The position numbers and the translations under genes are program-made. Of a stretch of 64,000 nucleotides of DNA, positions 43,473 to 52,105 are shown one piece after another; the first letter of the stretch is position 1; every line of letters starts with the position of its first letter. This DNA is from CAVXFB01 sp963760935 (GTDB lineage: Bacteria; Planctomycetota; Planctomycetia; Pirellulales; Thermoguttaceae): assembly GCA_963760935.1 (NCBI GenBank), contig CAVXFB010000003.1, positions 806,001 through 870,000 of the forward strand, read 5' to 3'. Below the pieces are notes generated by a model. The model worked only from the letters and a program-made list of their open reading frames with translations, did not search any database and was not told where the DNA came from.

Positions 43473-44726
43473 ATGGATTTGTGCTGTTTCCCGCGCTCGG
43501 GCTCTATCCGGGCGATGGTCGTCGGCGTTCTTCTCGGTCTGCTCGTCGAGTGTCATGCACTCGAAATGCACGCGCAGACTACAGCGACACCGGACACGGC
43601 CAACGCCAAAGTCTCTGCCGTCCGCGACGTTCGTTCTCGCCACTTCCTCATCCATACGGATCTCACGACAGACGAGGCCGGCGTCTTCATCGAACGGCTC
43701 GAGGCGATGCTTGGCCCAATGTCTCGATATTGGGGCCATCCGCTGCACGGCGTAATTGAGTGCTACATCATTAGCAATCTGGCCGAGTACCCGGTGGCCA
43801 CCATCGCCGAGGCCGGGACCCACGGCGTTCGGACGTTTGGCGGCATAACCCTGATGCAAGTCAATACTGAGGCCAAGAGACCGCTCGCCAAGTCGGTCAT
43901 GTTCGCGGCGGCGCGGCTGGACGTCGTACAGCACGAAGCGGTTCATGCGTACTGTTACCAGACGTTTGGCCGCGTAGGACCCGTTTGGTATTCCGAGGGA
44001 ATGGCAGAAATGGGCCATTTCTGGAAGAAGGGCGACAAGGCCGTACACGCTGATCAGCGCGAGATCGAGTTTCTGCACAACCACCCGCCGAAATCGCTTG
44101 CCGAGCCCCTTTCGCCAGCACAGGTCACCGGTGACTGCTGGCAAAATTATGCGTCGCGCTGGGCGCTGTGCCATTTCCTTGCCACCAATCCCAACTACTC
44201 ATGCCAATTTCGACGGCTCGGCCATGGATTCGTGACGGGCAAGGACGTTAGCTTTGAACAAACTTATGCCGCAACGACCCGTCAATTATTCTTCGAGTAT
44301 CTCTTTTTCCTAGATCACATCAGCTCCGGCTATCGCGCGGACCTGTGTGCTTGGAACTGGACGAAGAAGTGCACCTGTCTACAGCCAGGACATACCTTGA
44401 AAGCGGCCGTTTCAGCGGGCCGCGGCTGGCAGCCTACCGGCTTGACGGTCCATTCGGGCATACGATACGAGTACTGCGCCGAGGGCACGTGGCAGATCGC
44501 GGGCACGCCCGAAAGTGTGGATTGCGATGGCGACGGCGAGGGGCGAGGCCGGTTGGTGGGCGTGCTCATGAACGACGACCAGCTCGGCGCCGAGTTTGAA
44601 CTAGGAGCCAACGGTTCGTTTCAACCCGATGCCGACGGCGACCTCTATCTTCGATGCCGCAACAAGTGGAACGAACTGGCCGGCGACGTCGGGTGCGTCA
44701 GAGTCAAGTTCCACGTTCAGAAGTAG
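43473..44726 (+). CDS. Secreted gluzincin metalloprotease-like protein with lectin-like domain
   Basis: A 417-residue exported protein (signal region AMVVGVLLGLLVECHA). The central region, of the DUF1570/peptidase MA kind, contains QHEAVHAYCYQTFG, an HEXXH-type zinc motif (HEAVH), followed 20 residues on by WYSEGMAEMG, where the Glu would be the third ligand. The final 110 residues (YEYCAEGTWQIAG ... DCDGDGEGRGRLVG) look like a PA-IL/LecA-type galactose-binding domain with Asp-rich calcium loops. A secreted or periplasmic protease that binds sugars is the best guess; no substrate is known. Confidence 0.78.
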   Translation: MDLCCFPRSGSIRAMVVGVLLGLLVECHALEMHAQTTATPDTANAKVSAVRDVRSRHFLIHTDLTTDEAGVFIERLEAMLGPMSRYWGHPLHGVIECYIISNLAEYPVATIAEAGTHGVRTFGGITLMQVNTEAKRPLAKSVMFAAARLDVVQHEAVHAYCYQTFGRVGPVWYSEGMAEMGHFWKKGDKAVHADQREIEFLHNHPPKSLAEPLSPAQVTGDCWQNYASRWALCHFLATNPNYSCQFRRLGHGFVTGKDVSFEQTYAATTRQLFFEYLFFLDHISSGYRADLCAWNWTKKCTCLQPGHTLKAAVSAGRGWQPTGLTVHSGIRYEYCAEGTWQIAGTPESVDCDGDGEGRGRLVGVLMNDDQLGAEFELGANGSFQPDADGDLYLRCRNKWNELAGDVGCVRVKFHVQK

Positions 44727-44836
44727 GCTCCCTCGCAGTGCGAGCCCGAGAGCGAATCGATTGTCTGCTATCCGGCAACTTGCGGTTTGAGCTCCCCTGA
44801 TGGACAATAGAGCCGGCTATTGAATGTCTGCCGCCT

Positions 44837-46126
44837 TTGTCATCTTTGGGCACTCGGATGATACGTTCGCCTGAACGAGCCTCGCTGTTGGGATTGCTTG
44901 GCTGCGCGGCGCTCAGCGTCTTTCTCGTCGCGTCGGCTGCCGAGGCGCAGAGCCGCGATCCTTGGGCCGAAGCACGCGCCCGCATGGTCGAGCATGAAAT
45001 CGTCGCTGCTGGCGTGAAGGATCCCCGGGTCCTCGACGCGATGCGCGCTACACCACGGCACGAATTCGTCGCCGCTTCAATGCGGCGCTACGCCTACTTC
45101 GACATGGCGTTTCCGATCGGCGAAGGCCAGACCATTTCGTCGCCGTTCACGGTCGCCTACATGACCGAACAACTGGAGCCAAAGCCGACCGACAAGGTCT
45201 TGGAAATCGGCACCGGCAGCGGATATCAGGCGGCAGTGCTCAGCGGCTTGGTGTCGAAAGTCTACTCGATCGAGATTGTTGAGTCGCTCGGAAAGCGAGC
45301 GGCGAACACGCTCCGCCGGCTGGGCTACAAGAACGTCGAAACAAAGATCGGCGACGGCTATCAAGGCTGGGCGGAATATGCCCCCTTCGACAAGATCATC
45401 GTCACTTGCTCTCCCGAAAATGTCCCCAAGCCTTTGGTCGAGCAACTCAAGGAGGGCGGCCGGATAGTGGTTCCCCTGGGCGAACGTTACCAACAGACTC
45501 TGTTTCTCTTTAAGAAGGTCAACGGGACCCTTCAATCTGAGCCGTTGCAGCCAACGTTCTTTGTGCCGATGATGGGCCGCGCCGAGGGGGAGCGCGTCGT
45601 GAAGCCCGACGCCCGCGAACCCGTGCTCGTCAACGGCAACTTCAAAGATGTCTCGGGCGATCAACCGGTTGGCTGGTATTACGTCCGCCAAAGCAAGGTC
45701 GACACCGCCGGTCGGAAGCCGGGCGAAAACTGCCTCACATTCCGGAATGATGCACCCGGCCGGCCGGCACTAGCATTGCAGGCAGTGGGCATCGATGGCC
45801 GAACGGCGCAGCAGATCGAAATATCGTTGTGGGTCCGCGGCCAAAATGTGCGACCCGGTTCGCTGCCCGAGCAAGAGCCGTCGCTGATGGTGGCCTTCTT
45901 CAGCGCCAATCGCCAACCCGTTGGCCGACGTAAGATTGGGCCCTGGTCCGGCAGCTTCGATTGGACGGAAGACCACCTGCGGATCAGGGTGCCGCCGTCG
46001 GCCCGCTTAGCAAGCGTGGAAGTCGGCTTGTGGGGTGCCACTGGTCAAATCTCGGTGGCCGAACTGATGCTGAAGGTCACCGCCCCCAAAAATCCCCCCA
46101 GCGCCGCAGACGCAGACGCCAAATGA
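44837..46126 (+). CDS. Exported protein-L-isoaspartate methyltransferase with extra C-terminal domain
   Basis: A 429-residue protein. Residues 1-38 form a signal peptide (LLGLLGCAALSVFLVASAAEA). Residues about 45-250 are a complete isoaspartyl methyltransferase: AYFDMAFPIGEGQTISSPF, the SAM motif VLEIGTGSGYQAAVLS and the family strand IVTCSPENVPKPLVEQL. The last 150 residues (WYYVRQSKVDTAGRKPGENC and on) form a beta-sandwich like a carbohydrate-binding module. PIMT repairs aged Asp/Asn sites and needs SAM, so an exported version is odd. The start is an ATG in front of the signal peptide; MIRSPERASLLG eight residues in is an alternative. Confidence 0.87.
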   Translation: MSSLGTRMIRSPERASLLGLLGCAALSVFLVASAAEAQSRDPWAEARARMVEHEIVAAGVKDPRVLDAMRATPRHEFVAASMRRYAYFDMAFPIGEGQTISSPFTVAYMTEQLEPKPTDKVLEIGTGSGYQAAVLSGLVSKVYSIEIVESLGKRAANTLRRLGYKNVETKIGDGYQGWAEYAPFDKIIVTCSPENVPKPLVEQLKEGGRIVVPLGERYQQTLFLFKKVNGTLQSEPLQPTFFVPMMGRAEGERVVKPDAREPVLVNGNFKDVSGDQPVGWYYVRQSKVDTAGRKPGENCLTFRNDAPGRPALALQAVGIDGRTAQQIEISLWVRGQNVRPGSLPEQEPSLMVAFFSANRQPVGRRKIGPWSGSFDWTEDHLRIRVPPSARLASVEVGLWGATGQISVAELMLKVTAPKNPPSAADADAK

Positions 46127-46345
46127 AGTAGTTGGTCAAGTGCCAGCGATACGCTCTCGGTCGTCAAAACGTCACTTTCGGTGTAGGCCAGCCGGCGGCT
46201 GCGCAATACAATTTGCTTTTCGTTTCACGAACTCTCCTGGCATCGATGCTGTTGATCTGGCGACCGCGCAAGCATCCTGGGTGTGTCGTCTTGTGCGATC
46301 TGTTGATGGGGTGCAGTTCGACGTATTAATTCGGAGTTGAGCAGC
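46127..46345. other. Intergenic region
   Basis: A gap of about 220 bases between two rightward genes. I see no gene, RNA or terminator in it; a weak GGAG near 46332 serves the radical SAM gene. Confidence 0.35.
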
Positions 46346-47743
46346 ATGTATCGCCACGTCCTGTGCGTCTATCCCTATGGACGTACGCGAAGTTCAAAGA
46401 CGTCGTTTCCGCCCCTGGGTTTGGAGTACGTTGCCGCCGCCCTGCGCCCCCACGCCGAGAGCATCGACGTCATCAACTTCCGGCACGAGCGCACGCCCAG
46501 CACGCAGCCGTTTCTCAGGCCGGAAACCGATCTGGTTTGTTACTCCATCAACTGGCGAGAGAACCTCGATCTGATCCGCGACGACATCAACGCGTTGCCA
46601 CCGGGCGTGTTGACGATCTTGGGCGGTCGGACAGCGACCGAAGATCCTCGCTACTGGCTCGACGCATGTCCGAACGTCGACGCCGTTGTCTGCGGCGACG
46701 GTGAGCAGGCCATTGCCGAAATCGCCGAGGGGCGACCGTGGTCCGAGGTCGCCGGTCTGGCCCGTCGTGGCGACGACGGGCAAATCGTGTTCAATCCGCC
46801 CCGCGCCAATGCTCCGCTCGATGATAATCTGATGCCTGCTCGCGACTTGCGTCGGCAGCCGTACTATCTGACGAGCAAGGGCGTGAGTACGGGAATCAAA
46901 GTCGATCAGGTTGCCGGATCGCGCGGTTGTCCCTTCAACTGCAAGTTCTGCAACTTCTCGATCAACCCATGGGGCGTAAAGCGGTGCTGGGCGCCGCGGT
47001 CGCCCGAGTCGATCGTCCGCGAAATCGAACAGATCGACGCCGACCTGATCATCTTTGTTGATGACGTGTTCACGCATCAGCCAGACCGGGTTGCCGCGAT
47101 CTGCGATCTGCTGATTGCCAAGAACATTCGCAAGCACTATATCGTTAACGCCCGTTCGGAAATCGCCGAACGTCCCGACATCATCCGCAAGATGGAGCAA
47201 GCCGGGTTCCTGGCCCTGCTGATCGGCATCGAATCGACACAGGACGCCACGCTCAAATCGATGGGCAAGGGAGTCACCATCGCACAAATTCGCCGGCGAT
47301 TCGAGGTGTTCCGCAAATCGAAGATGATCATCAACGCGTACTTCATCGTCGGCAACATCGGCGAAACCGAAGAGCAGATGCTCTCCACCGCACCGTTCGG
47401 GCGGTCGCTGGGTGTCGACCTGCTGCATGTCTCCAGGCTCCGCAATGAGCCGTACTCGGGCTTGGGTGATCTGGTCGAGAAGATGCCCGGCTACCACATC
47501 GACGCCGAAGGTTTCGTCTATAGCGACGCCTACTCGGCCGAGCACATCGCCAGCCTGCGCAAGCAGATCGACATGCGATTCCACACGCCGCTGCACGTGG
47601 CAGGCGTGGTGATTAAGCTGGTGCGGGTCCTGCATCGGCGCATCATCGCCAGGGCCGCAATAACGATCCCCATCTTTCTGTCGCGACTCATCGCGGATCA
47701 GGCGAACCGAAAAGTGCAAAAGCGGTGGAACAGGGCGGCCTGA
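46346..47743 (+). CDS. B12-binding domain radical SAM protein
   Basis: A 465-residue protein. The N-terminal part (about 1-150) is a cobalamin-binding-like Rossmann domain: CVYPYGRTRSSKTSFPPLGLEYVAAAL and LTILGGRTATEDP. The radical SAM core (about 190-400) has the cluster motif GSRGCPFNCKFCNFS (CX3CX2C), plus IFVDDVFTHQPD and FLALLIGIES. The C-terminus has a hydrophobic basic helix (IIARAAITIPIFLSRLIADQ). Relatives include BchE-like and hopanoid methylase/oxidase enzymes; the reaction cannot be assigned. The start is the ATG at 46346 behind GGAG; the TTG at 46337 is possible. Confidence 0.9.
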   Translation: MYRHVLCVYPYGRTRSSKTSFPPLGLEYVAAALRPHAESIDVINFRHERTPSTQPFLRPETDLVCYSINWRENLDLIRDDINALPPGVLTILGGRTATEDPRYWLDACPNVDAVVCGDGEQAIAEIAEGRPWSEVAGLARRGDDGQIVFNPPRANAPLDDNLMPARDLRRQPYYLTSKGVSTGIKVDQVAGSRGCPFNCKFCNFSINPWGVKRCWAPRSPESIVREIEQIDADLIIFVDDVFTHQPDRVAAICDLLIAKNIRKHYIVNARSEIAERPDIIRKMEQAGFLALLIGIESTQDATLKSMGKGVTIAQIRRRFEVFRKSKMIINAYFIVGNIGETEEQMLSTAPFGRSLGVDLLHVSRLRNEPYSGLGDLVEKMPGYHIDAEGFVYSDAYSAEHIASLRKQIDMRFHTPLHVAGVVIKLVRVLHRRIIARAAITIPIFLSRLIADQANRKVQKRWNRAA

Positions 47744-48158
47744 ACCGTCGGAAATGGAAGTCCCCTCGCCATCCGCGAGAGGAGACGCATTTGCATAAGT
47801 CCATTTACTAGTCGCCCTGCCCTCCTCGGTCGTCGGCAAGTCAGATTGCTGCTTCCGCCGGGGCAGTTCACCGCTTCTGGCGACGAGAAATTCGACGGTG
47901 CGAATGACCTCCCGATTGGCCGGGTTGCCGACGCCAACCCCCAAGACGTCAGGCCTATCGGATCTTCTTTCACTCCCGATAGATAATACCACCATAGCGG
48001 CGGATGCCAACGCATGAAACGTCTGAGGAGACGTGACCGCCACTGTATGGCTTTGCCTACGAAAGCGGCGATTTCCGCCCGTCCGTCCCTTGATCGCTTG
48101 GCAATGGCTCGCTCCAATGTGGCTATCGACCCGACCAACATCACGAAAAGACTCACGC
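47744..48158. other. Intergenic region
   Basis: A 415-base gap. Long minus-strand frames cover it but are antisense shadows of the radical SAM gene that extend into the gap by chance. I see no RNA gene or repeat. Confidence 0.35.
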
Positions 48159-49013
48159 ATGAGCGAATATCAGTACTACGAGTTTCAGGCAATCGACCGC
48201 CCACTGACGTCGCGACAGATGGGTGAACTCCGGAGACTCTCGACGCGAGCAGAAATCACACCGACCAGCTTTACGAACGAATATCATTGGGGTGATTTCC
48301 GCGGCAATCCGCGGAAGATGATGGAAAAATGCTTCGATGCCTTCTTCTACTATGCCAACTGGGGCACGCACTGGTTCATGCTCCGAGTGCCCAAGGGACT
48401 TGTCGACGTCAGAACCATCAAGCAATACGAAGCAGACGATCATCTCGACGTATGGGCCAAAGGCGATTTCCTTGTGATCGAGTTTCACTCCGAAGACGAA
48501 TCGGGCGACTGGTACGAAGACGAGGTGGAGAGCGGATTGGCGTCTCTCGTTCCGTTGCGGGCGGACTTGCTCAATGGAGATCTGCGGGCGGTCTACCTCG
48601 GCTGGCTTGCCGCGGCACAAAACGGCGTATTCAATGCTGACGATGTCGAGCCACCCATGCCGCCCGGCTTGAAGCAGCTCTCGGCGTCCTTGAAGAGCCT
48701 CGCCGAATTCTTACGGATCAAGGAACCGCTGCTCAAGGTGGCTGCGTCGACCAGCCCGGTGCCAGTGGCCTCAAGACCGGCAAAAGGGGACCTGGCCCGG
48801 TGGATTGCGAATCTGCCGATTGCAGAAAAGGACAAGATTCTGCTGCAACTCGCCGAGGGCGACTTTCCACATCTCTCCATGCGCCTATTGCGCCGCTTCC
48901 GCGAGTCGCGCGGAAAGCAGCCCGTCGCCAAGGATTCCAAAGTAAAGCGACTCCGGCGAACGGTCGGAGAATTGCTTGTCGCCGCGGGTTTGGCCAGCGA
49001 TGGGAAAGAGTAG
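48159..49013 (+). CDS. Conserved hypothetical protein (MSEYQYYEF family)
   Basis: A 284-residue cytosolic protein starting MSEYQYYEFQAIDRPLT, a start that recurs in an unnamed bacterial family; the start at 48159 is chosen for this reason over the longer arginine-rich frame. Further conserved-looking parts are the TSFTNEYHWGDFRGNP and YYANWGTHWFMLRVP segments. The C-terminal third is basic (RRFRESRGKQPVAKDSKVKRLRR) with helical character and may bind nucleic acid. No membrane segments. Function unknown. Confidence 0.8.
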   Translation: MSEYQYYEFQAIDRPLTSRQMGELRRLSTRAEITPTSFTNEYHWGDFRGNPRKMMEKCFDAFFYYANWGTHWFMLRVPKGLVDVRTIKQYEADDHLDVWAKGDFLVIEFHSEDESGDWYEDEVESGLASLVPLRADLLNGDLRAVYLGWLAAAQNGVFNADDVEPPMPPGLKQLSASLKSLAEFLRIKEPLLKVAASTSPVPVASRPAKGDLARWIANLPIAEKDKILLQLAEGDFPHLSMRLLRRFRESRGKQPVAKDSKVKRLRRTVGELLVAAGLASDGKE

Positions 49014-49049
49014 TCGCAAACGCGATCGAACGTCATAGGGACTGCACTA

Positions 49050-49820
49050 ATGGAAGCTCATAGCCCTCAGATCGTTGAAAAATTGATGAACTCACACGTG
49101 TTTGCCCTGCTGAAGGAGGTTCTTCGGAAGTCGCACGAACACAGCAAGAGCGACTCTGTTTCACGAGCTTTGCTATACTTCCTTTGCCGGGTATGTAATA
49201 CGTGGCAATCAATCTGGACGCTACGGAAGCACTCGCCAAACCAGAGCATATTCATGGTGGATGCCGGGATGTTGCTCCGAGCGATGTTCGATGCCTATCT
49301 TCAGGCGGAATACATGCTGAGTGATCCGGTCAAGGCAGTCGAACGCGCCAATGACTATCTCGATTTTGAGCATGTTGAGCGACACAAGCAAGCCGAGAGA
49401 ACCCTGCATTACAACAACGAGCTTACGACGATGCTGGAGCTTTCACCCAGGCGGATTGTGGGCGAAAAAAAGCTCGAGCAAGAGTACAACCGTGTTAAAA
49501 ACAGATACCCTGGCGGCAAGAAGGATCGCATTAGGGACAAGTGGTATCCAGGCAACCTCTCACAAATTGCACAAATACTGGACAAGAAAGCTGAATATGA
49601 TGGTATTCTGGCAGTTTTCCACGGCTGTGTTCATTCAAGTGCTCTCGCCGTCAGGCTTGGTCCACCAATTTCCCCCGAATACGTCTCGCACTGGGCCTCT
49701 ACGATCGCAGCGCGAGTGGCGAAGCTCAGCGTTGTGCACAACGGGATCACAATAGATGAGGGCGACTTGAAAGTTCTCGCGCAGCTAAGCGGGCCGTATG
49801 CTTGGCTCGCTAGTCCGTAA
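49050..49820 (+). CDS. DUF5677-domain protein
   Basis: A 256-residue all-helical protein of the DUF5677 kind: GMLLRAMFDAYLQAEYML (family hallmark), a middle basic region, and FHGCVHSSALAVRL followed by a C-terminal helix pair. Function of the family is unknown; members are often found in accessory regions. The DNA is visibly richer in A and T than its neighbours, and it is directly followed by a group II intron, both hints that it may have come by transfer. The ATG is 37 bases after the preceding stop. Confidence 0.75.
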   Translation: MEAHSPQIVEKLMNSHVFALLKEVLRKSHEHSKSDSVSRALLYFLCRVCNTWQSIWTLRKHSPNQSIFMVDAGMLLRAMFDAYLQAEYMLSDPVKAVERANDYLDFEHVERHKQAERTLHYNNELTTMLELSPRRIVGEKKLEQEYNRVKNRYPGGKKDRIRDKWYPGNLSQIAQILDKKAEYDGILAVFHGCVHSSALAVRLGPPISPEYVSHWASTIAARVAKLSVVHNGITIDEGDLKVLAQLSGPYAWLASP

Positions 49821-49910
49821 TCGCGGTGCCAAAGCGAGCAGACGAACTGTCGCGAGAAACGCGCCCATGCGAGCATCGGCGCGTCGCCGTAGACTCAAAT
49901 TTTTCAGACA

Positions 49911-51911
49911 ATCGGGTAGGAGGGGGCGTTGCCGCCCCCGTCCTCCCACACGACCGTGCGTACGGTTCCGTACACGGCGGTTCAGATTAAACGCTTAAAA
50001 CGCTGTGACTCGGTAATAAGGCTCACCAGACCGAGCTGGTGCAGATAACGGGTCGGGACCGCTTGGTTCATGTGGCTTGCGCCGGCATTCCACCAAGGGC
50101 CATGCCCGTTGGTCGCGGAAGTCCACGCTCGGGCGTGGTCCAGTCCGCGTCGCATCAGTTCGCGGGCGCGAGTCCAGTTTCGCTTCCACTGCCGCCAAAG
50201 AATGGCCCGCAGTTTCCGGCGAATCCACTGGTCCAGTTCCTCGAACGTGATCCGAATCTGCGATTTCCGGTAGTACGACACCCAACCGCGAAGCACTGGA
50301 CGCAATTCCTCCAACACGCGACGAAGGCTACGCCCTCGACCACGCCGGAAAATCGTCCGAAGTTTCTCCTTCAATCGTTTCACCGACTGAGGCGACACCT
50401 TCAGCTTTGGTTGGCGATGCGGCGTCACCGTATAGCCCAGGAACTTGCGGTTCCAGGGCCGGTCCACCGCACTCTTCTCTCGATTGACCTTCAAACGCAA
50501 ACGTTCCCGAAGGAATCGCTCGACCGACGACAAAACGCGTTCGCCCGCCGCTTTCGACCGCACATAGATGTTGCAATCGTCGGCGTATCGGACGAATCGG
50601 TGCCCACGCCGCTGAAGCTCGCTATCCAACTCGTCGAGCAGGATGTTGCTCAGCAGCGGCGAGAGCGGGCCGCCTTGCGGCGTCCCTTCCGTGCGTTGCG
50701 TCACCAGTCCATCTTCCATCATGCCCGCCTGCAAGTAGCGGCGGATCAGACGAAGGATGCGTTTGTCTTCGATGTGCCGAGCCATCCGCGACATCAAGAT
50801 GTCATGGTTGACCCGATCGAAGAACTTCTCCAGATCCATGTCCACCACCCAGCGATGCCCGGCCTCGATGTACTCCCGCGCCCGATCAATCGCTTGATGG
50901 GCGCTGCGTCTCGGACGAAAGCCGAAGCTTTGGTCCGAAAATCGAGGATCGAAGTATCGCTGCAACACTTGGTTGAGGGCCTGTTGAATCAGTCGATCGA
51001 GAACCGTCGGAATGCCCAGCATCCGCACGCCTTTGCCGCCCGGCTTGGGGATTTCCACCTTCCGAACCGGCGAGGGACGATACGTACCGCTGAGCAGTTC
51101 TTCCCGGATGGCCTCCCAGCAGGCTTGGAGCAAGGGCTTCAAGTCGTCAACGGTGATTCCGTCAACGCCCGGATGCACCTGGTTGCCAACCACCTGCCGG
51201 TAAGCCGCCAGCATGTTCTTAGGGCATACAACCTCCTCCATCGTCATCAAGGTCTTCTCGCCGACGTGCTCATTACATGCCGTGCCTGCTTGATGCGCAG
51301 ACCGTGCTCTCGGCGGTTCCGCCGCCTACCCTCCGGTTGCGATCCGGCTTTCCAGCCATCTTGTCTGCATCTCGTTCAGGCATCGAATGCTCTGCGTCGG
51401 TTCGGTCTAATCTGTTCGGCCCTTCGGCACGTCGATGCGGCCTTGCGATCCCCGGCCGTTTCTCCCCTTTCGGGCGAGTGTCTCGATCGAGCGGGCCGCC
51501 GGCCCGCGACTACTATGGCCTCGGCTGACTTCTGTCGTCCCTTCGGCCTGCCTTGCGACGGGCCTAGCCATTGGCAGGACGACAGATCTCTCAGGGTAAG
51601 GCGCGTGACTTTCCTCCCATACACCCGCCGCATATACGCCGAACCGGTCCGAATGACGTTGGGCTTCGAGTCTATTGGCCCTCTCGCCCACCGGTTCGAC
51701 GCCTCGTATGCGATTCATGTTCTTCGGGCCAGGAGTTTGCCTGCCGCTTCCTTCGGACTCCGCCTCACGGCGGACGCCCTTGCGTTTCGGCTAGGAGTTC
51801 CTGTCATTAAGGTCTCCGCCGGGACTCTCACCCGGCCAGTCACTTCCCGGCTCGCTTTCGCTACCCGGTTGACAGCGTCAGGTATGACGCTGCGCGTCAT
51901 GCCTGACGCAC
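49911..51911 (-). mobile_element. Group II intron, class C-like
   Basis: A 2.0-kb intron on the minus strand encoding a reverse transcriptase. The 5' end is set at GTGCG (51911 downward), matching GUGYG. Near the 3' end (about 49925-49980) is a domain V candidate: CGCCGTGTACGGAACCGTAC followed by GCACGG, a hairpin with a two-base bulge and a CGC triad; the domain VI-like hairpin GGGGGCGGCAACGCCCCC follows, and the intron closes at CCTACCCGAT (49911). The 5' exon ends 12 bases after the terminator hairpin of a stray 5S gene, as class C introns prefer. The ends are inferred, not shown. Confidence 0.78.
49982..51247 (-). CDS. ltrA: Group II intron reverse transcriptase/maturase
   Basis: A 421-residue intron-encoded protein. 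Reverse transcriptase blocks in order: PKPGGKGVRMLGIPTVLDRL (about 70-90), FGFRPRRSAHQAI, VVDMDLEKFFDRVNHD, GTPQGGPLSPLLSNILLD and the catalytic RYADDCNIYVRS, then KTLGF-like KFLGYTV. The maturase X domain follows (RPVLRGWVSYYRKSQI) with a C-terminal conserved WRQWKR. There is no zinc-finger endonuclease (HNH), as is usual in class C introns. All catalytic residues seem to be present, so it could be active. ATG at 51247 is in front of MTMEEVVC. Confidence 0.94.
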   Translation of the reverse strand: MTMEEVVCPKNMLAAYRQVVGNQVHPGVDGITVDDLKPLLQACWEAIREELLSGTYRPSPVRKVEIPKPGGKGVRMLGIPTVLDRLIQQALNQVLQRYFDPRFSDQSFGFRPRRSAHQAIDRAREYIEAGHRWVVDMDLEKFFDRVNHDILMSRMARHIEDKRILRLIRRYLQAGMMEDGLVTQRTEGTPQGGPLSPLLSNILLDELDSELQRRGHRFVRYADDCNIYVRSKAAGERVLSSVERFLRERLRLKVNREKSAVDRPWNRKFLGYTVTPHRQPKLKVSPQSVKRLKEKLRTIFRRGRGRSLRRVLEELRPVLRGWVSYYRKSQIRITFEELDQWIRRKLRAILWRQWKRNWTRARELMRRGLDHARAWTSATNGHGPWWNAGASHMNQAVPTRYLHQLGLVSLITESQRFKRLI

Positions 51912-51922
51912 CAAACAGAAAA

Positions 51923-51953
51923 CGCCCCGGGGTCTTTCGACCTCGGGGGCGCT
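51923..51953 (-). terminator. Rho-independent terminator of the stray 5S gene
   Basis: On the minus strand GCGCCCCCGAGGTC and GACCCCGGGGCG flank a GAAA loop, followed by TTTT. It resembles in position and stem sequence the terminator behind the true 5S gene. The group II intron begins 12 bases further on. Confidence 0.8.
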
Positions 51954-51964
51954 TCTGAAATTAG

Positions 51965-52072
51965 ATCCGGCGACACCTACTCTCGCACTTTTGTTACTAC
52001 CATCGGATCCGAAAGCGTAACTACCGTGTTCGCAGTGGGAACGGGTGTGGCCTTTCGGATATGGACACCGGA
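51965..52072 (-). rRNA. Second 5S rRNA copy, diverged and unlinked
   Basis: This 108-base stretch aligns end to end with the 5S gene at 52912-53019 but differs at about seven positions (for instance GGACACC for GGTCACC, TTGTTAC for TTGGTAC, CAGT for GAAT in the loop). The similarity goes on past both ends, including the flanking AAATTA and the terminator. It stands alone, behind a DUF374 gene, without 23S. The substitutions are not all compensated, so it may be a decaying duplicate rather than a working 5S gene. Confidence 0.75.
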
Positions 52073-52105
52073 AAGGAGCGTACGGCCCGGCAAATGACCG
52101 GCACG

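Noticed and set aside
46394..48160. 588-codon open frame on the minus strand opposite the radical SAM gene
   Set aside because: It mirrors the codons of the clear + strand gene and has no recognisable domain; GC-rich DNA commonly gives such shadows.
50039..51958. 639-codon + strand frame over the group II intron
   Set aside because: It is antisense to a reverse transcriptase with all motifs and contains low-complexity Arg/Pro/Ser.
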